Source: Ceratotherium simum simum (taxonomy: Eukaryota; Chordata; Mammalia; Perissodactyla; Rhinocerotidae). Taken from it: a DNA stretch of 64,000 nt. Shown piece after piece: positions 23,668-35,369 of the stretch. A program made the position numbers and the translations under genes. Location: the NCBI RefSeq assembly GCF_000283155.1, contig NW_004454180.1:19599153-19663152 (forward strand), written 5' to 3'. Within the stretch, counting starts at the first letter, position 1. Every line of letters begins with the position of its first letter. The notes beneath the pieces are model-generated. The model had not been told where the DNA came from and made no database searches. It saw only the letters and a list, made by a program, of their open reading frames with translations.

Positions 23668-23883
23668 AAATTATATTTTAAAAATGCTACATAAAACAAA
23701 AATGAAAAACTCATAGAAGACAGAAGATAAAGGTGAGGTAACTACTAAAAAGAGTAAAAACAAACTGAAAATCAGAGGAAAAGATTTTTTTAAATTAGAG
23801 GATTAATCTAGGTAATCCAATATCCAGATAACAGATGCTTCCAAAACAGAACTGCAAAAATGTACAGGATAAAATATCATTGA

Positions 23884-23980
23884 GGGCTGGCCCCGTGGCT
23901 TGGCGGTTAAGTGCACGTGCTCCGCTACTGGCGGCCCAGGTTCGGAACCCGGGTGCGCACCGACGCACCACTTCTCCAGC
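23884..23980 (+). mobile_element. ERE SINE, type A, cut by gap
   Basis: Head and start of the body (to CACTTCTCCAGC), then unresolved bases. Confidence 0.9.
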
Positions 23981-24310
23981 NNNNNNNNNNNNNNNNNNNN
24001 NNNNNNNNNNNNNNNNNNNNNNNNNNNNNNNNNNNNNNNNNNNNNNNNNNNNNNNNNNNNNNNNNNNNNNNNNNNNNNNNNNNNNNNNNNNNNNNNNNNN
24101 NNNNNNNNNNNNNNNNNNNNNNNNNNNNNNNNNNNNNNNNNNNNNNNNNNNNNNNNNNNNNNNNNNNNNNNNNNNNNNNNNNNNNNNNNNNNNNNNNNNN
24201 NNNNNNNNNNNNNNNNNNNNNNNNNNNNNNNNNNNNNNNNNNNNNNNNNNNNNNNNNNNNNNNNNNNNNNNNNNNNNNNNNNNNNNNNNNNNNNNNNNNN
24301 NNNNNNNNNN
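23981..24310. other. Assembly gap (330 N)
   Basis: Starts inside an ERE; repeat collapse is the likely cause. Confidence 0.99.
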
Positions 24311-24890
24311 TCAAATAGCACTTTTGGAACAAAGACGACAACAGAGCAATAGTCTCAAAATTCTAAAGCTACATGATTTCCAACCTAGAATTCTGTACCC
24401 TGCTAAGCAATTCAAGTGTAAAGTTAGAATAAGAGCTCAGGGCCGGCCCTGTGGCTTAGCGGTTAAGCGCGCGCGCTCCCCTGCTGGCGGCCCGGGTTCG
24501 GATCCCGGGCGTGCACCGACACGCAGCTTCTCCGACCATGCTGAGGCCGTGTCCCACATACAGCAACTAGAAGCATGTGCAGCTATGACACACAACTATC
24601 TACTGGGGCTTTGGGGGGAAAATAAATAAATAAATAAAATTATAAAAAAAAAAAAAGAATAAGAGCTCAAAAAATTTACCTGTTATGCACACTTCCTCAA
24701 AAATCTACTGAAAGATGTGATATCCCAAAGTAAGAGAATGAACCAAAGAAGACAGAAGATACAGGAAAAACCATTCCAACACAGGTAGAAGGAGCAGGGA
24801 ATACCCAGGGTGATGATGAAGGAAGGGATCTCAGATAACAGTTGTGAAGTAAGTGTAAAAGGCAACCACGCAGATGGAAGTTCACAATAC
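24311..24890 (+). mobile_element. HAL1/L1-like fragment split by an ERE
   Basis: TTTCCAACCTAGAATTCTGT and CACTTCCTCAAAAATCTACTG resemble the 3' coding end of HAL1-type elements. Family assignment tentative. Confidence 0.5.
24440..24656 (+). mobile_element. ERE SINE, type A short
   Basis: Complete; exact target duplication GAATAAGAGCTCA, 24427-24439 / 24657-24669. Confidence 0.96.
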
Positions 24891-24899
24891 TCCAAGAGA

Positions 24900-25540
24900 C
24901 TGGTGGGAAGGTAAAATGACGCAGCCACTTTGGAAAACAGTCTAGCAATTTTCCAAAAAGTTAAACATAGTTACCATATGATCCAGCAATTCCACTCCCA
25001 GGTATACACCAAAAAAAAATGAAAGTATGTCCACCCAAAAGTTGTACATAAATGTTCACAGAAGCATTATTCATAACAGTCAAAGAGTAGAAACAACCCA
25101 AATGTCCACCAACAGATGAATGGATAAACAAAATGTGGTATGTCCATACAATGGAATAGTATTCAGCAATAAAAATGAATGAAGTACTGATACATGCTAC
25201 AACATGGATGAGCCTTGACAACATTGTGCTAAGTGAAAAAAGTCAGTCACAAAAGATCACAAATTATGTACTGTATAATTTCCATTTACATGAAATGTTC
25301 AGAATAGGCAAATCTATACAGACAGTATACTGGTGGTTGCCTAGGGCTGAAGAAGTTGAGGGGAAATGGGGTGTGACTGCTAATAAGAGGTTTTCTTGGG
25401 AGGGGCAGTGAGGAAAATATTCTAAAATTAATTGTGGTATTATAATAATGGTTGTACAATTCTGTAAATATACTAAAAACCACTGAATTATATACTTTAA
25501 ATGAGTGAATTGTATCTCAATAAAGCTATTATTAAAAATT
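24900..25540 (+). mobile_element. L1 3' end
   Basis: CATATGATCCAGCAATTCCA, then ACAATGGAATAGTATTCAGC, ending in a 3' UTR with CTCAATAAAGCTATTATT. Confidence 0.87.
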
Positions 25541-25544
25541 CTTA

Positions 25545-25985
25545 GAATGAGTGATAAGTACATAGAAAACTAAGCAAAAAAATAATGATTACACGCAAAA
25601 CAAAATATTACGTGGGAAATAAAAAATAATATTTTACTACATCTTAAGACTGTGAGCAGTGAAGATCTATAATTATGATATAACTTTACTAGGAGAACGG
25701 AGGAATGTATGCGCATGTATGTTAGAGGGAGAAAGAAAGGTGAAGGGAAAAGAAAGAAATCCTTATTTCCATGGTGAGCACTCAGAGATAATGAATAAAA
25801 TTTAAAAATCAAAAAGTAGCAACAGAAGCATATTATCAAAATAATTAGCTAAAAGAATTAAATGTTGTTTCTTGCAGAGTGGTAGAAATGGGGAGGGGAT
25901 GTTAAGGGAGGGGTACTATTTTATGTAATGGGTTGTGGAACCCATTTCATTCTTTAAACTAGGGACATAACTTTGATTCAAAAAA
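25545..25985. other. Unassigned intronic DNA
   Basis: Nothing definite; the tail near 25930-25980 may be LINE-derived. Confidence 0.4.
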
Positions 25986-25993
25986 AAATTTTT

Positions 25994-26200
25994 TTTTTAA
26001 TTTTTTAAATTTATTTATTTTTCCCCCAAAGCCCCAGTAGATAGTTGTATGTCACAGCTGCACATCCTTCTAGCCGCTGCATGTGGGACGCGGCCTCAGC
26101 ATGGCCAGAGAAGTGGTGAGTTGGTGCGTGCCCGGGATCCAAACCCGGGCCACCAGCAGTGGAGCGCACACACTTAACCACCAAGCCACGGGGCCGGCCG
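25994..26200 (-). mobile_element. ERE SINE, type A short
   Basis: Reverse copy with AT-rich left end; A-rich target copies (CAAAAAAAAATTTT) on both sides. Confidence 0.93.
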
Positions 26201-26261
26201 CAAAAAAAAATTTTAACTCGAAACAAGAAACTTAAGTTTGAGAAACTATTAGAAAATTGGA

Positions 26262-26476
26262 GGGCCGGCCCCGTGGCTTAGTGGTTGGGTGCGTGCGCTC
26301 CGCTGCTGGCGGCCCGGGTTCGGATCCCGGGTGCGCACCGAGGCACCGCTCCTCCAGCCATGCTGGGGCCGTGTCCCACATGCAGCAACTAGAAGGATGT
26401 GCAGCTATGACAGACAGCTGTGTACTGGGGCTTTGGGGGAAAAATAAATAAATAAAATCTTAAAAAAAAAAAAAAA
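26262..26476 (+). mobile_element. ERE SINE, type A short
   Basis: Complete; target duplication AGAAAATTGGA, 26251-26261 / 26477-26487. Lies about 60 bases from an opposite-strand ERE. Confidence 0.95.
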
Positions 26477-26487
26477 AGAAAATTGGA

Positions 26488-26810
26488 AAGATATATAGCA
26501 GAGAGGAAGTAGATGATATTTCACATGGTCATCTTCCATACCAAAAAACCAGATAGCTTTTAAAGTACAAAAATCAATGGCATTAAGTACTGAACCATAC
26601 ACTTAAAAACATTCAAAATGAGAAATTTTGCTATGTGTATTTTGCCACAACTTAAAAAATAAACAATTAAAAAAAATCTCTGGGAAGTAAGCATAGGGAT
26701 ATGAGGAGGGATGGTAGGGTAGCAGATCTATAAAACTTTTTATCTAATATCATTCTATACTATTTTTACCTTGCACATGTATTACTAACAAAGTGAAAAG
26801 TACCACTCAA
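26488..26810. other. Unassigned DNA, possible L1 3' remnant
   Basis: TATGTGTATTTTGCCACAAC near 26632 resembles an L1 3' UTR; the rest is not assigned. Confidence 0.4.
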
Positions 26811-26822
26811 AACAGCGTTGCT

Positions 26823-27090
26823 GGGCCGGTCCCGTGGCACAGCGGTTAACTGCAGGCGCTGCGCTGCTGGCGGCTCGGGTTGGGAACCCGGGCCTGCACC
26901 AACACACCGCTTGTCGGGCCATGCTGTGGCAGCGTCCCATATAAAGTGGAGGAAAATTGGCACGGATGTTAGCTCAGGGCTGGTCTTCCTCAGCAAAAAC
27001 AGGAGGATTGGTGTGGATGTTAGCTCAGGGCAGATCTTCCTCACACATATACAAACACACTAAATAAATAAATTAATTAATTTAAAAAAA
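26823..27090 (+). mobile_element. ERE SINE, type B
   Basis: Head GGGCCGGTCCCGTGGCACAGC and body CTGTGGCAGCGTCCCATATA. Target duplication AACAGCGTTGCT / AACAGTGTTGCT. Confidence 0.93.
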
Positions 27091-27102
27091 AACAGTGTTG
27101 CT

Positions 27103-27600
27103 AACACTAATACCAACTCTTACTGAGTGCTTTTTACACAGCAGGAACATTCTAAGTACTTTTACACATATTAACATATTTAATTCTCACAGTATCCCTA
27201 ACAAGGTGGTGGCCATACTTTCCCCCATTTTACAGAAGAAACTAAGGCATACAGAGGTTAAATAACTTGCCCACGATCACAGCTGCAGAGCCTGAACTGG
27301 AACCTAGCTGTCTGACTCTAGAGACTAAATTTTTTTTTGTGAGGAAGATCAGCCCTGAGCTAACATCCATGCCAATCCTCCTCTTTTCGCTGAGGAAGAC
27401 TGGCCCTGAGCTAACATCTGTGCCCATCTTCCTCCACTTTATGTGGGACGCGGCCACAGCATGGCCTGACAAGCAGTGCGATGGTGCGCACCCGGGATCC
27501 AAACCCGGGCCGCCAGCAGCGGAGTGCACACACTTAACTGCTACACCACGGGGCCGGCCCCTGGAGCCCATATTTTTAACCACTATATTATACTGTCTCT
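27103..27600 (-). mobile_element. MIR SINE split by an ERE
   Basis: Antisense MIR: TTACTGAGTGCTTTTTACAC, GAGGTTAAATAACTTGCCCA, then after the ERE GGAGCCCATATTTTTAACCAC. Confidence 0.85.
27331..27561 (-). mobile_element. ERE SINE, type B
   Basis: Reverse copy running from a poly-T through TTTATGTGGGACGCGGCCAC to head GGGGCCGGCCCCGTGG. Breaks the MIR in two. Confidence 0.92.
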
Positions 27601-27824
27601 CTGTTAATTAACATTAAGGAAGAATAAGGTTTAGCACAATGAAACTAAAAGGATCACTAAAATACAAAAAGCCTACTCTAACTCCATTGAGAAATAAATA
27701 TCAACAGTTTTAAGTGGCAACCTTGAGGCTATAGTCTCTAAAGTTGCTTATAGACTCTAAAATCACAACCTCTAAAAACCAAGAAATCAGTTGCACTAAA
27801 CAGCACTTTAAAAAAAATCTAACT

Positions 27825-27865
27825 GGGGCTGGCCCGGTGGCGTAGTGGTTAAGTTCAAATGCTCC
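27825..27865 (+). mobile_element. ERE head fragment, type B, 3'-truncated
   Basis: GGGGCTGGCCCGGTGGCGTAG and GTTAAGTTCAAATGCTCC only; the body and tail are missing. Confidence 0.85.
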
Positions 27866-27900
27866 GGGCCAGCCCCATGGCTTAGCGGTTAAGTGCACGC
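27866..27900 (+). mobile_element. ERE head fragment, type A, 3'-truncated
   Basis: GGGCCAGCCCCATGGCTTAG and GGTTAAGTGCACGC only, directly joined to the previous head. Confidence 0.85.
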
Positions 27901-28029
27901 CACATAAACATAACAATGAATTTTAAAATATCCTTTTTTGGGCTAATAAAGAACTTATAGATACATATCTTTGGAATAAAAAAAGCATGCTACTCATAAA
28001 ATAAAGCAAAACAGAATACTGAATCTTAG

Positions 28030-28190
28030 GAATAGGAACCTTGCTTTACATCAGAATCACCTGGAGATGCCCACCAGAGTCCCATGTCCCTCCCCAGGAG
28101 ATTCTGATTCTATAGTGTGAGGATGGAGCCAGGAATCTATATTTTTGAAAGTTCCCAACGTGATTCTAAAGCATTTTAACCACTTATCAT
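28030..28190 (+). mobile_element. MER20-like non-autonomous hAT fragment
   Basis: ACATCAGAATCACCTGGAGA and AGGAGATTCTGATTCTATAG follow the MER20 pattern; the ends are eroded. Confidence 0.7.
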
Positions 28191-28313
28191 ATGCTTAATA
28201 TTCTCTTAGAACACTGCCCCTCGGTGCCATCCAATATGTGTTTGACGATCTCCAGGGACAAAAAATTCACCACCTCCCAAAATACTTAATTACTTATGTT
28301 GAAATGAAATCTG

Positions 28314-28523
28314 GGGGCCGGCCCAGCGGCTTAGCGGTTAAGTGCGTGCGCTCCACTACTGGCGGCCCAGGTTCGGATCCCGGGCGCACACTGACGCACC
28401 GCTTGTCCAGCCATGCTGAGGCGGCATCCCAGATACAGCAACTAGAGGGATGTGCAACTATGACGTACAACCATCTACTGGGGCTTTGGGGAGAAAAGGG
28501 GAAAAAAAAAAAAACTAAAAAAA
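28314..28523 (+). mobile_element. ERE SINE, type A short
   Basis: Complete; exact target duplication GAAATGAAATCTG, 28301-28313 / 28524-28536. Confidence 0.95.
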
Positions 28524-28536
28524 GAAATGAAATCTG

Positions 28537-28855
28537 CCTTTACTTTTGAAATGAAATGAAATTCTTTACTTTTTCTCCTACCTCTAATTTCTGTGTAACT
28601 GGGGATTAAAATGAAAGACGTTAGTATTCAATACCAATACTACTCAGGCATTGCATATCACCCAGGAAAGAAAAGAATATATAAATACCCTTCAGGAACT
28701 TGCTTCAATCTAATTTTTGTGAAAATCATATTAAATTTGTAACAAAAATCTTCAGTTGTGAATATATTTGATCCATAAGATCTGTTTCTAGGAATTTATT
28801 TACAGATGTAACTAAATTGTATTTGCAATATTTTGTGATTTTGTGCCAAAGTTGG
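28537..28855. other. Unassigned intronic DNA
   Basis: Nothing recognised beyond AT-rich sequence, possibly an L1 3' remnant. Confidence 0.35.
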
Positions 28856-28861
28856 ATGGTG

Positions 28862-29221
28862 CTTGCAATGGACTAAATATTTATGTCCTCCCAGACTTCA
28901 TGTGGAAATCCTAATTGCAAAAGTGGTGGTATTAGAAGGCAGGGCCTTTAGGAGGCAATTAGGTCTTGAGGGTGGAACCCTCATGAATGCGATCAGTATC
29001 CTCAATACAAGGGACCCCCGAGAGCTGTCTTGCTCTCTTTCTACCATGTAAGGATACAATAAGAAGTCTGCAACCCCGAAGAGGGCCCTCATCAGAACTT
29101 GATCTTGCTGGCACCCTGATCTCAGACTTCCAGCCTCCAGAACTATGAGAAACAAATTTCTATTGTTTATAACCTACTCAGTCTATGGTGTTTTGTCATA
29201 GAAGCTCAAATGGACCAAGAC
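28862..29221 (+). mobile_element. Solo LTR of ERVL-MaLR type (MLT1-like)
   Basis: CAGGGCCTTTAGGAGGCAATT, GAGGGTGGAACCCTCATGAA and CAGCCTCCAGAACTATGAG follow the MaLR LTR layout. No internal viral coding sequence adjoins it. Subfamily uncertain. Confidence 0.75.
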
Positions 29222-29299
29222 AGCGATTATATGTATCGTCATTACACTGATCCCTTTATTTCTAAATCTAAAATACTTCATTTCAAAAAAATTCAGAAT

Positions 29300-29640
29300 T
29301 CTAAAGATGTATGGAGTAAGCCCCCTGCAACATTAGGGAGAAAGCAGAAACAAATGTCTACCAACAGGTCATCCAAATAAATTATAACATATACACTACA
29401 CAGCAATTAAAAATTACAGTATACATGCATGTTTTTTTTTCATGAAAAGACAGTTACAACTTATTAAGTTAAGCATATTAGAAAACTGTGTAATAAGAAT
29501 CCAATTTATATATCTAGAAGGATGCAAAAGAAAACTTTACTCTGAGAAATGGGATCATGGGTAATTTCTTTTTCTATTTGCCTATCTATATTTTCTAAAT
29601 TTTATATAATGAAAGTGTATCATAAGTGTAATTAAATGTT
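29300..29640 (+). mobile_element. L1 3' UTR-type fragment
   Basis: CCAACAGGTCATCCAAATAAAT and the CAGCAATTAAAAATTACAG series resemble an old L1M 3' region. Confidence 0.55.
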
Positions 29641-29656
29641 AAATAGTAGCTGTTCA

Positions 29657-29866
29657 GGCCGGCTCCGTGGCTTAGCGGTTAAGTGTGCGCGCTCTGATGC
29701 TGGCGGCCCGGGTTCGGATCCCGGGAGCGCCCCGAGGCACCACTTCTCCATCCAACGTGAGGCCGAGTCCCACGTACAGCAACTGGAAGGATGTGAACCT
29801 ATGACATACAACTATCTACTGGGGCTTTGGGGGGAAAAAACTGAATAAATAAAATCTTTAAAAAAA
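29657..29866 (+). mobile_element. ERE SINE, type A short
   Basis: Variant CACTTCTCCATCCAACGTGAG; exact target duplication AAATAGTAGCTGTTCA, left 29641-29656. Confidence 0.95.
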
Positions 29867-29888
29867 AATAGTAGCTGTTCAAAAGCTA

Positions 29889-30490
29889 ATATAGTGACAT
29901 CATGGAAGATGGTGGAGTAGGAAGCTCCAGGAATCTGTCCCTCCACCTAAACAACTACTGAGCTGGCAGGAACTGTCTGAAGTAACCATTGTGCAATTCT
30001 GGAGTCTAGTTAACACCTGAAGCATCCGGGAGAGAACAGCATTATTCACAACAGCCAAAAGGTGGAAGCAACCAAAGCTCCATCAACAGAAGAATGAACA
30101 AAATGTGATACATACATGCATGGAATATTATTCAGCCATAAAAAAGGAATGAGATTCTGACTCATGCTACAACACAGATAAACCTTGAAAACATTATACT
30201 AAGTGAAATAAGCCAGATATAAAAGGACAAATATTGTGTAATTCCACTTATGTGAGGTATCTAGAATAGGTAAATTCATAAATACAAAAAGTAGAATAGA
30301 GGTTAGTAGGGGCCAGGGGCAGGGGAATTGGGGAGTTATTCTTCAATGAATAGAGATTCACTGTGGGATGATGAAAAAGTTCAGGAAATAGATAGTGCTG
30401 ATGGTTACACAACATTGTGAATATACTTAATGTCCCTGAATTATACAATTACAAATGGCTAAAATAATAAACATTACACATATCTTAGCA
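29889..30490 (+). mobile_element. Internally deleted L1 (5' end joined to 3' end)
   Basis: 29889-30036 is an L1 5' UTR-like start (ATGGAAGATGGTGGAGTAGG, then TCTGGAGTCTAGTTAACACC). From about 30037 it jumps to the L1 3' part (AGCATTATTCACAACAGCC) and runs to a 3' UTR. Confidence 0.78.
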
Positions 30491-30499
30491 CAATAAAAA

Positions 30500-31035
30500 A
30501 AGCTAGGGTATCACCAAATATATCTGAAAAGTGATCAATGTAGTTTAAATAACCTATCTCTCTCATAATCTTCCATTACTTAGACAACATTTTTATTATA
30601 AGTGAACTGTCGAGCTCTTGTTAGAAACTGCCACAAATTTCAAATTAGTAGAATTCAAAATAATGAGGATTCATTGTATTACACAAAAACTCTTAGATAA
30701 TCATTAGAGCCATTTTCTACACTATACTTTGGGAGGAAAAAAATAATCTCACTTTGTTCTCACACACACAAGTATGATACGCAAACTGCCCTGTTATTGT
30801 TTCAACCACTTTTTCTTCTAAAAATCTGGATATGATTATGTATTTATAAAAATTAATAGAAATAAACACCTAAAAAACATTAATTTTAATGTATGTAAAT
30901 TATATTTCCATAGACTTTCATTCTAAAACAATTAGGGTAGAATTTAATTAAAGTTCAACCAAAGGATAAGAAATAATTTATTAGTGATTATTATATATTG
31001 ATTCAATGAAACGATCATAAGGAGACCCAAGGTGT
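30500..31035. other. Unassigned intronic DNA
   Basis: AT-rich; no gene or clear repeat seen. Confidence 0.45.
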
Positions 31036-31039
31036 ATTG

Positions 31040-31175
31040 CTAGCTCTCTAACAAATCCCTTTGTAACTTTGAGCTTGTCATTTCCTTCCCTAAGCCTTAA
31101 TGTCCTTATTTGTTAAATTAGATGATCACTAAGGTCTCTTCCAACACCAATAACGAATGCTCATTCTTAGATATG
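31040..31175 (+). mobile_element. MIR3-like SINE
   Basis: TTGAGCTTGTCATTTCCTTC and GATGATCACTAAGGTCTCTTCC follow the MIR3 pattern. Confidence 0.7.
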
Positions 31176-31444
31176 GTTAAGACTGCAAGAAAGGCATTTT
31201 AAAAGCATGAAAAAAACCTCAGCACTGTATCCTTTGCATATGTCTGTTTTCTAGTTAGCTAAGCATTATTAACCTTTAAAATCCTAGAATTTTTTTAAAT
31301 TGAAAAACCAAGGGTATAATAAAATTTCATGTTTTCAGATATTCATAATGTTGATCCTGGCAGAGAACAGTGGTAGACATAGCTACTGTTGGCTGAATGG
31401 ATGCTGACCCTAGCAATAGCCTATATAGTAGCTTCTTTATTTAT

Positions 31445-31678
31445 TGTTTTTTTTGTGTGAGGAAGATCAGCCCTCAGCTAACATCTGATGCCAAGCCTCT
31501 TCTTTTTTCTGAGGAAGACTGGCCCTGAGCTAACATCCATGCTGATCTTCCTTTACTTTATGTGGGACACCGCCACAGCATGGCTTGACAAGCAGTGTGG
31601 CGGTGCATGCCCAGGATCCGAACCCAGGCCACCAGCATCAGAGCGCGCCCACTTAACCACTACGCCACGGGGCCGGAC
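31445..31678 (-). mobile_element. ERE SINE, type B
   Basis: Reverse copy with TTTATGTGGGACACCGCCAC and head AGGTCCGGCCCCGTGG. Flanks share CTATATxxxAGCTTCTTTA-like target sequence. Confidence 0.92.
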
Positions 31679-31844
31679 CTATATTAACTTCTTTAAAAAG
31701 TCCATGACAATAAACTGCTTTTTGCTTATTTAGCTCATCCAACTTCAGAAACAGCTGCAGCTATGTGAGCACTCAGAAAATATAACAAAACCATTCTGCA
31801 TTTTTTTTTAACAAGGACATTTCCATTTTTAAAAATTTTTATTT

Positions 31845-33350
31845 TATCTTATTTTTTTCAGTTTTATTGAGGTATAATTGACAAATAAAATTGTAAGATT
31901 ATTAAATCTGCAATTGTTCTACTTTTTAAATTCACATATAGCAGTATATTCACCTTCTTGGCATACATTCTTGCAACCACTACCATAAATAGAATACAAA
32001 ACAATTCCAACACTCCCAAAGAATTCCCTCACACTGCCCCTTTGTAGTCAAACCCTCCCTCCACCCCTAAACCCTGGCAACCACTGATCTGTTCTGTTCT
32101 CTGTGCCTATAGCTTTGTCTTTTTCAGAATGTCACGCAAATAGAATCATTCAGAATGTAATCTTACAAGACTGCCATAATGCCTTTAATACTCACACTCA
32201 TATTATTGGTGTATCAATAGTTCGTTCCTTTTTATTGCTAAACAGCATTCCATAATAGACATACCAGTTTCTTTATACATTCACCCCACTGAAGGACATT
32301 TGGGTTGTTTCCAATAGTGCTGCTATAAACATTCACATCCACATTTTTGTGTAAACATTAAGTTTATATTGCTCTGAGACGAATTCCTAGAAGTGGGATT
32401 GTTGGGACATATGGTAATTGTATATTTAACTTTGTAACAAATTGCCAGACTTTTTCCCTGAGTCTGCATTCTCACCAGCAGTAGGAGAGTTCTAGTTAAT
32501 CCTCATCTTCATCAACACTCAGTATTGTCAGTACAATATTTATTTTAGCCATTCTAAAAGGTATGTAAATGGTACCTCATTGTGGTTTTAATTTTCATTT
32601 CCCTAATGACTAATGATAAGCATCTTTGCATGTGCTTATATGCCATCCAAACATCATCTTTAGTGAAATGTCTGTTCAAATCTTTCATCCATTTTTAAAA
32701 CTGGGTTGTTGGGGTTTTTTTGTTTGTTTGCCTATGTCGAGTTTGGAAAGTTCTTCATAAACTCTGGATACAAGTCCTTTCTCAGATATGTGGTTTGTTA
32801 ATATCTTCTCCCAGTTCACGGCTTATCTTTTCATTCTCTTAACTGTGTCCTTCACAGAAAAACGTTTTAAATTTTGATGAAGTTCACTCCATCAATTTTT
32901 TCTTTCATGGATCATGCTTTTTGGTGCTGAATCTAAGAGTTCTTCACCAAAACAAAGGTCAAGAAGACTTTTTCCAATGCTTTTTTCCAAGGGTTTTACT
33001 GTTTTGTGTTTTACATTTAGGTTTGTGATCCATTTCGAGTTAATTTTTGTATATATGCTATGCTATATAGGTTGAGGCTCACTTTTTTACACGTGGATGC
33101 CCAGTTTTTCCAACACTATATATTGAAAAGACTGTCATTTCTCCATTGAATTATGTTTGCATCTTTGTCAAAAAATTAGCTGACTATACTTGTCTATTTC
33201 TGGGCTCTCTATTCTGTTCCTTTAGCCAGCACATCACACTGTCTTGATTAGTGTAGCTTTTCATACATTTTAAAATTGGATATTGTGAATCTTCCACCTT
33301 TTTTGTTCTTTTTCAAAACTGTTTTGGCTATTCTAGTTCAGGTTTCCACA
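31845..33350 (-). mobile_element. L1 LINE, antisense, 3' UTR to ORF2
   Basis: Starts with the antisense tail (GTTTTATTGAGGTATAATTG), continues through CAACCACTGATCTGTTCTG and TTCTTCATAAACTCTGGATA, and ends in ORF2 near CTGTTTTGGCTATTCTAG. Confidence 0.88.
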
Positions 33351-33359
33351 CATAATTTT

Positions 33360-34330
33360 TTAAAACCAAGACCATAGTAGCCACCTCATTAGTGGTTTCC
33401 TCACCCTCCAGAAAACTGGCATTTTTACTGCTACACTTTATCTTGTCAAAACCAGTTCAAAATATCTTCTCTAAATATGATATTATATAGATGTTCATAA
33501 CTTTTAACCGAATATATCCAGTACTAAAAACTTATGTGAAAAACACAAATGTAGATATAAAAATGTGTTCAACATAGTACTGTTTAGAAAGCAAAATAAA
33601 TGTCCAGGTCCAACAAAAGGGAAAAGCTTAAATAATGGATAGTTGGGAAAATGTTCAAAATATGTTAAGTTAAAAAAATGGATACACAGTATCCAATTTC
33701 TTTTGATGAAACAGCATATTTCAGAAGAAAATATATTAAAAGTATTATTTCTGGAAAGCATCATTACACACGACTTTTTTTCTTCATAGTTTCAGGACGT
33801 TTTAAAACTTTCTGAACATTTAAAACACAATGAACATGTGTCAACTTATAACTGGGATAAACATTTTATTAAAAAAGTTATTACCACTTATACAGCGAAA
33901 TACAGGTATCTCTGTATCAGCTTGTACATTATTAGTATCAAGTTTATTTACAGGATATGAATAATCCACATGATAATGTTTTAGAAGAGCTAACTCTAAA
34001 CCCTACAAATTCTTCTCTTCTACTTGTCATGACAGTGACAACACGATTTTCTCTGTGCTTGTCTTCATGTTTAACTTTGGACAATTCTATGCACAGTTAA
34101 TATTTTCAATTACACCATTAATAACTGACACATAGGGAAAAGATACTTGTAACATGCAATACATCTGACAAATGACTAAGTTCCTTTGAGCAAGCAGCCT
34201 TTATCCTATCAAAAAAAACAAAAAAACTAAAAAAAAAAGGGCAAAGGACAAGTATATATAACTTGCATAAATATTACAAAAGGCTGATGACATGAAAGTA
34301 AGCTAAATTTCATTCACAATTAAAAGAAAC
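33360..34330. other. Mostly unassigned; weak L1 remnant 33500-33800
   Basis: 33500-33800 has the style of an old L1M 3' UTR. No gene seen. Confidence 0.4.
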
Positions 34331-34331
34331 A

Positions 34332-34532
34332 GGCCAGCCCCGTGGCTTAGCGGTTAAGTGCACGCGCTCCGCTGCTGGCGGCCCAGGTTCGGATCCCGGG
34401 CGCCACCGACACACCGCTTCTCCAGCCATGCTGAGGCTGAGTCCCACATACAGCAACTAGAAGGATGTGCAGCTATGACATACAACTATCTACTGGGGCT
34501 TTGGGGGGAAAATAAATAAATAAATAAAATCT
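34332..34532 (+). mobile_element. ERE SINE, type A short
   Basis: Complete; exact target duplication TTAAAAGAAACA, 34320-34331 / 34533-34544. Confidence 0.95.
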
Positions 34533-34700
34533 TTAAAAGAAACAAGCATCAGAAAGGCTGATTTATCAGAGTTGTAAATTTTACAGTCTGACAATACCCA
34601 TATATGTTATATTACAGAATATAAATTCATATTTTTGACGGGTAATTTGACTATCTAGTAAAATTTAAATATACATACCCTTTAATCCAGCAAATCCATG

Positions 34701-34790
34701 CACAAAAGTATAAAAGATGTGTAAAAATGTCCCTTTCAGCTTTGTCACAAAAGTATAAAAGATGTGTAAAAATATCCCTTTCAGCTTTGT
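34701..34790 (+). repeat. 45-base tandem duplication
   Basis: 34701-34745 and 34746-34790 (CACAAAAGTATAAAAGATGT ... CAGCTTTGT) differ at one base (AATGTCCC / AATATCCC). Confidence 0.97.
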
Positions 34791-34809
34791 TTATAAGAGT
34801 AAAAAACTG

Positions 34810-35019
34810 GGGGCCTGCCCCGTGGCTTAGCGGTTAAGTGCGCACGCTCCGCTGCTGGCGGCCCGGGTTCGGATCCGGGGCGCACACCAACGCACTGTTT
34901 CTCCGGCCATGCTGAGGCCACGTCCCACATACAGCAACTACAAGGATGTGCATCTATGACATACAACTATCTACTGGGGCTTTGGGGGAAAAAATAAAAT
35001 AAAATTAGAAAAAATAAAA
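34810..35019 (+). mobile_element. ERE SINE, type A short
   Basis: Complete; target copies GTAAAAAACTG / ATAAAAAACTG. Confidence 0.94.
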
Positions 35020-35369
35020 TAAAAAACTGAAAACAATTAATTGTCTATTAATAAGGGAATAGCTAAATAGTTCAAGTATATCCTTAACAATTGGAATATC
35101 ATGCAACAGTTACAAATAATGACATAATTCATAAATATTGATAATGGAAAGATCCCCAAGATAAACTGTTAAGTTTAAAAAAAAGCAAGATGCAGAAAAA
35201 TATTTATGGTATAATCATATTTATAGTTTAATAATGCATAGATATGTTTGTATATGCATAGAATATTTCTGGAGGATTATATATCAAACAGTTAAGTGAT
35301 TTTCCGGGGAGAGAAAGACTTTCATACTAAACTGTTTTCCCGGACTAGTTTAAAGAGAAACAATAAATG

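Larger units (their letters stand above)
34545..35360 (+). mobile_element. Old L1M fragment with a tandem duplication, split by an ERE
   Basis: ATACCCTTTAATCCAGCAAA, then after the ERE AAGGGAATAGCTAAATAG and TGGAATATCATGCAACAG, in L1M 3' order. Confidence 0.6.

Noticed and set aside
23803..24629. Frames of 135-264 codons around 24 kb
   Set aside because: Produced by unresolved bases in the assembly gap.
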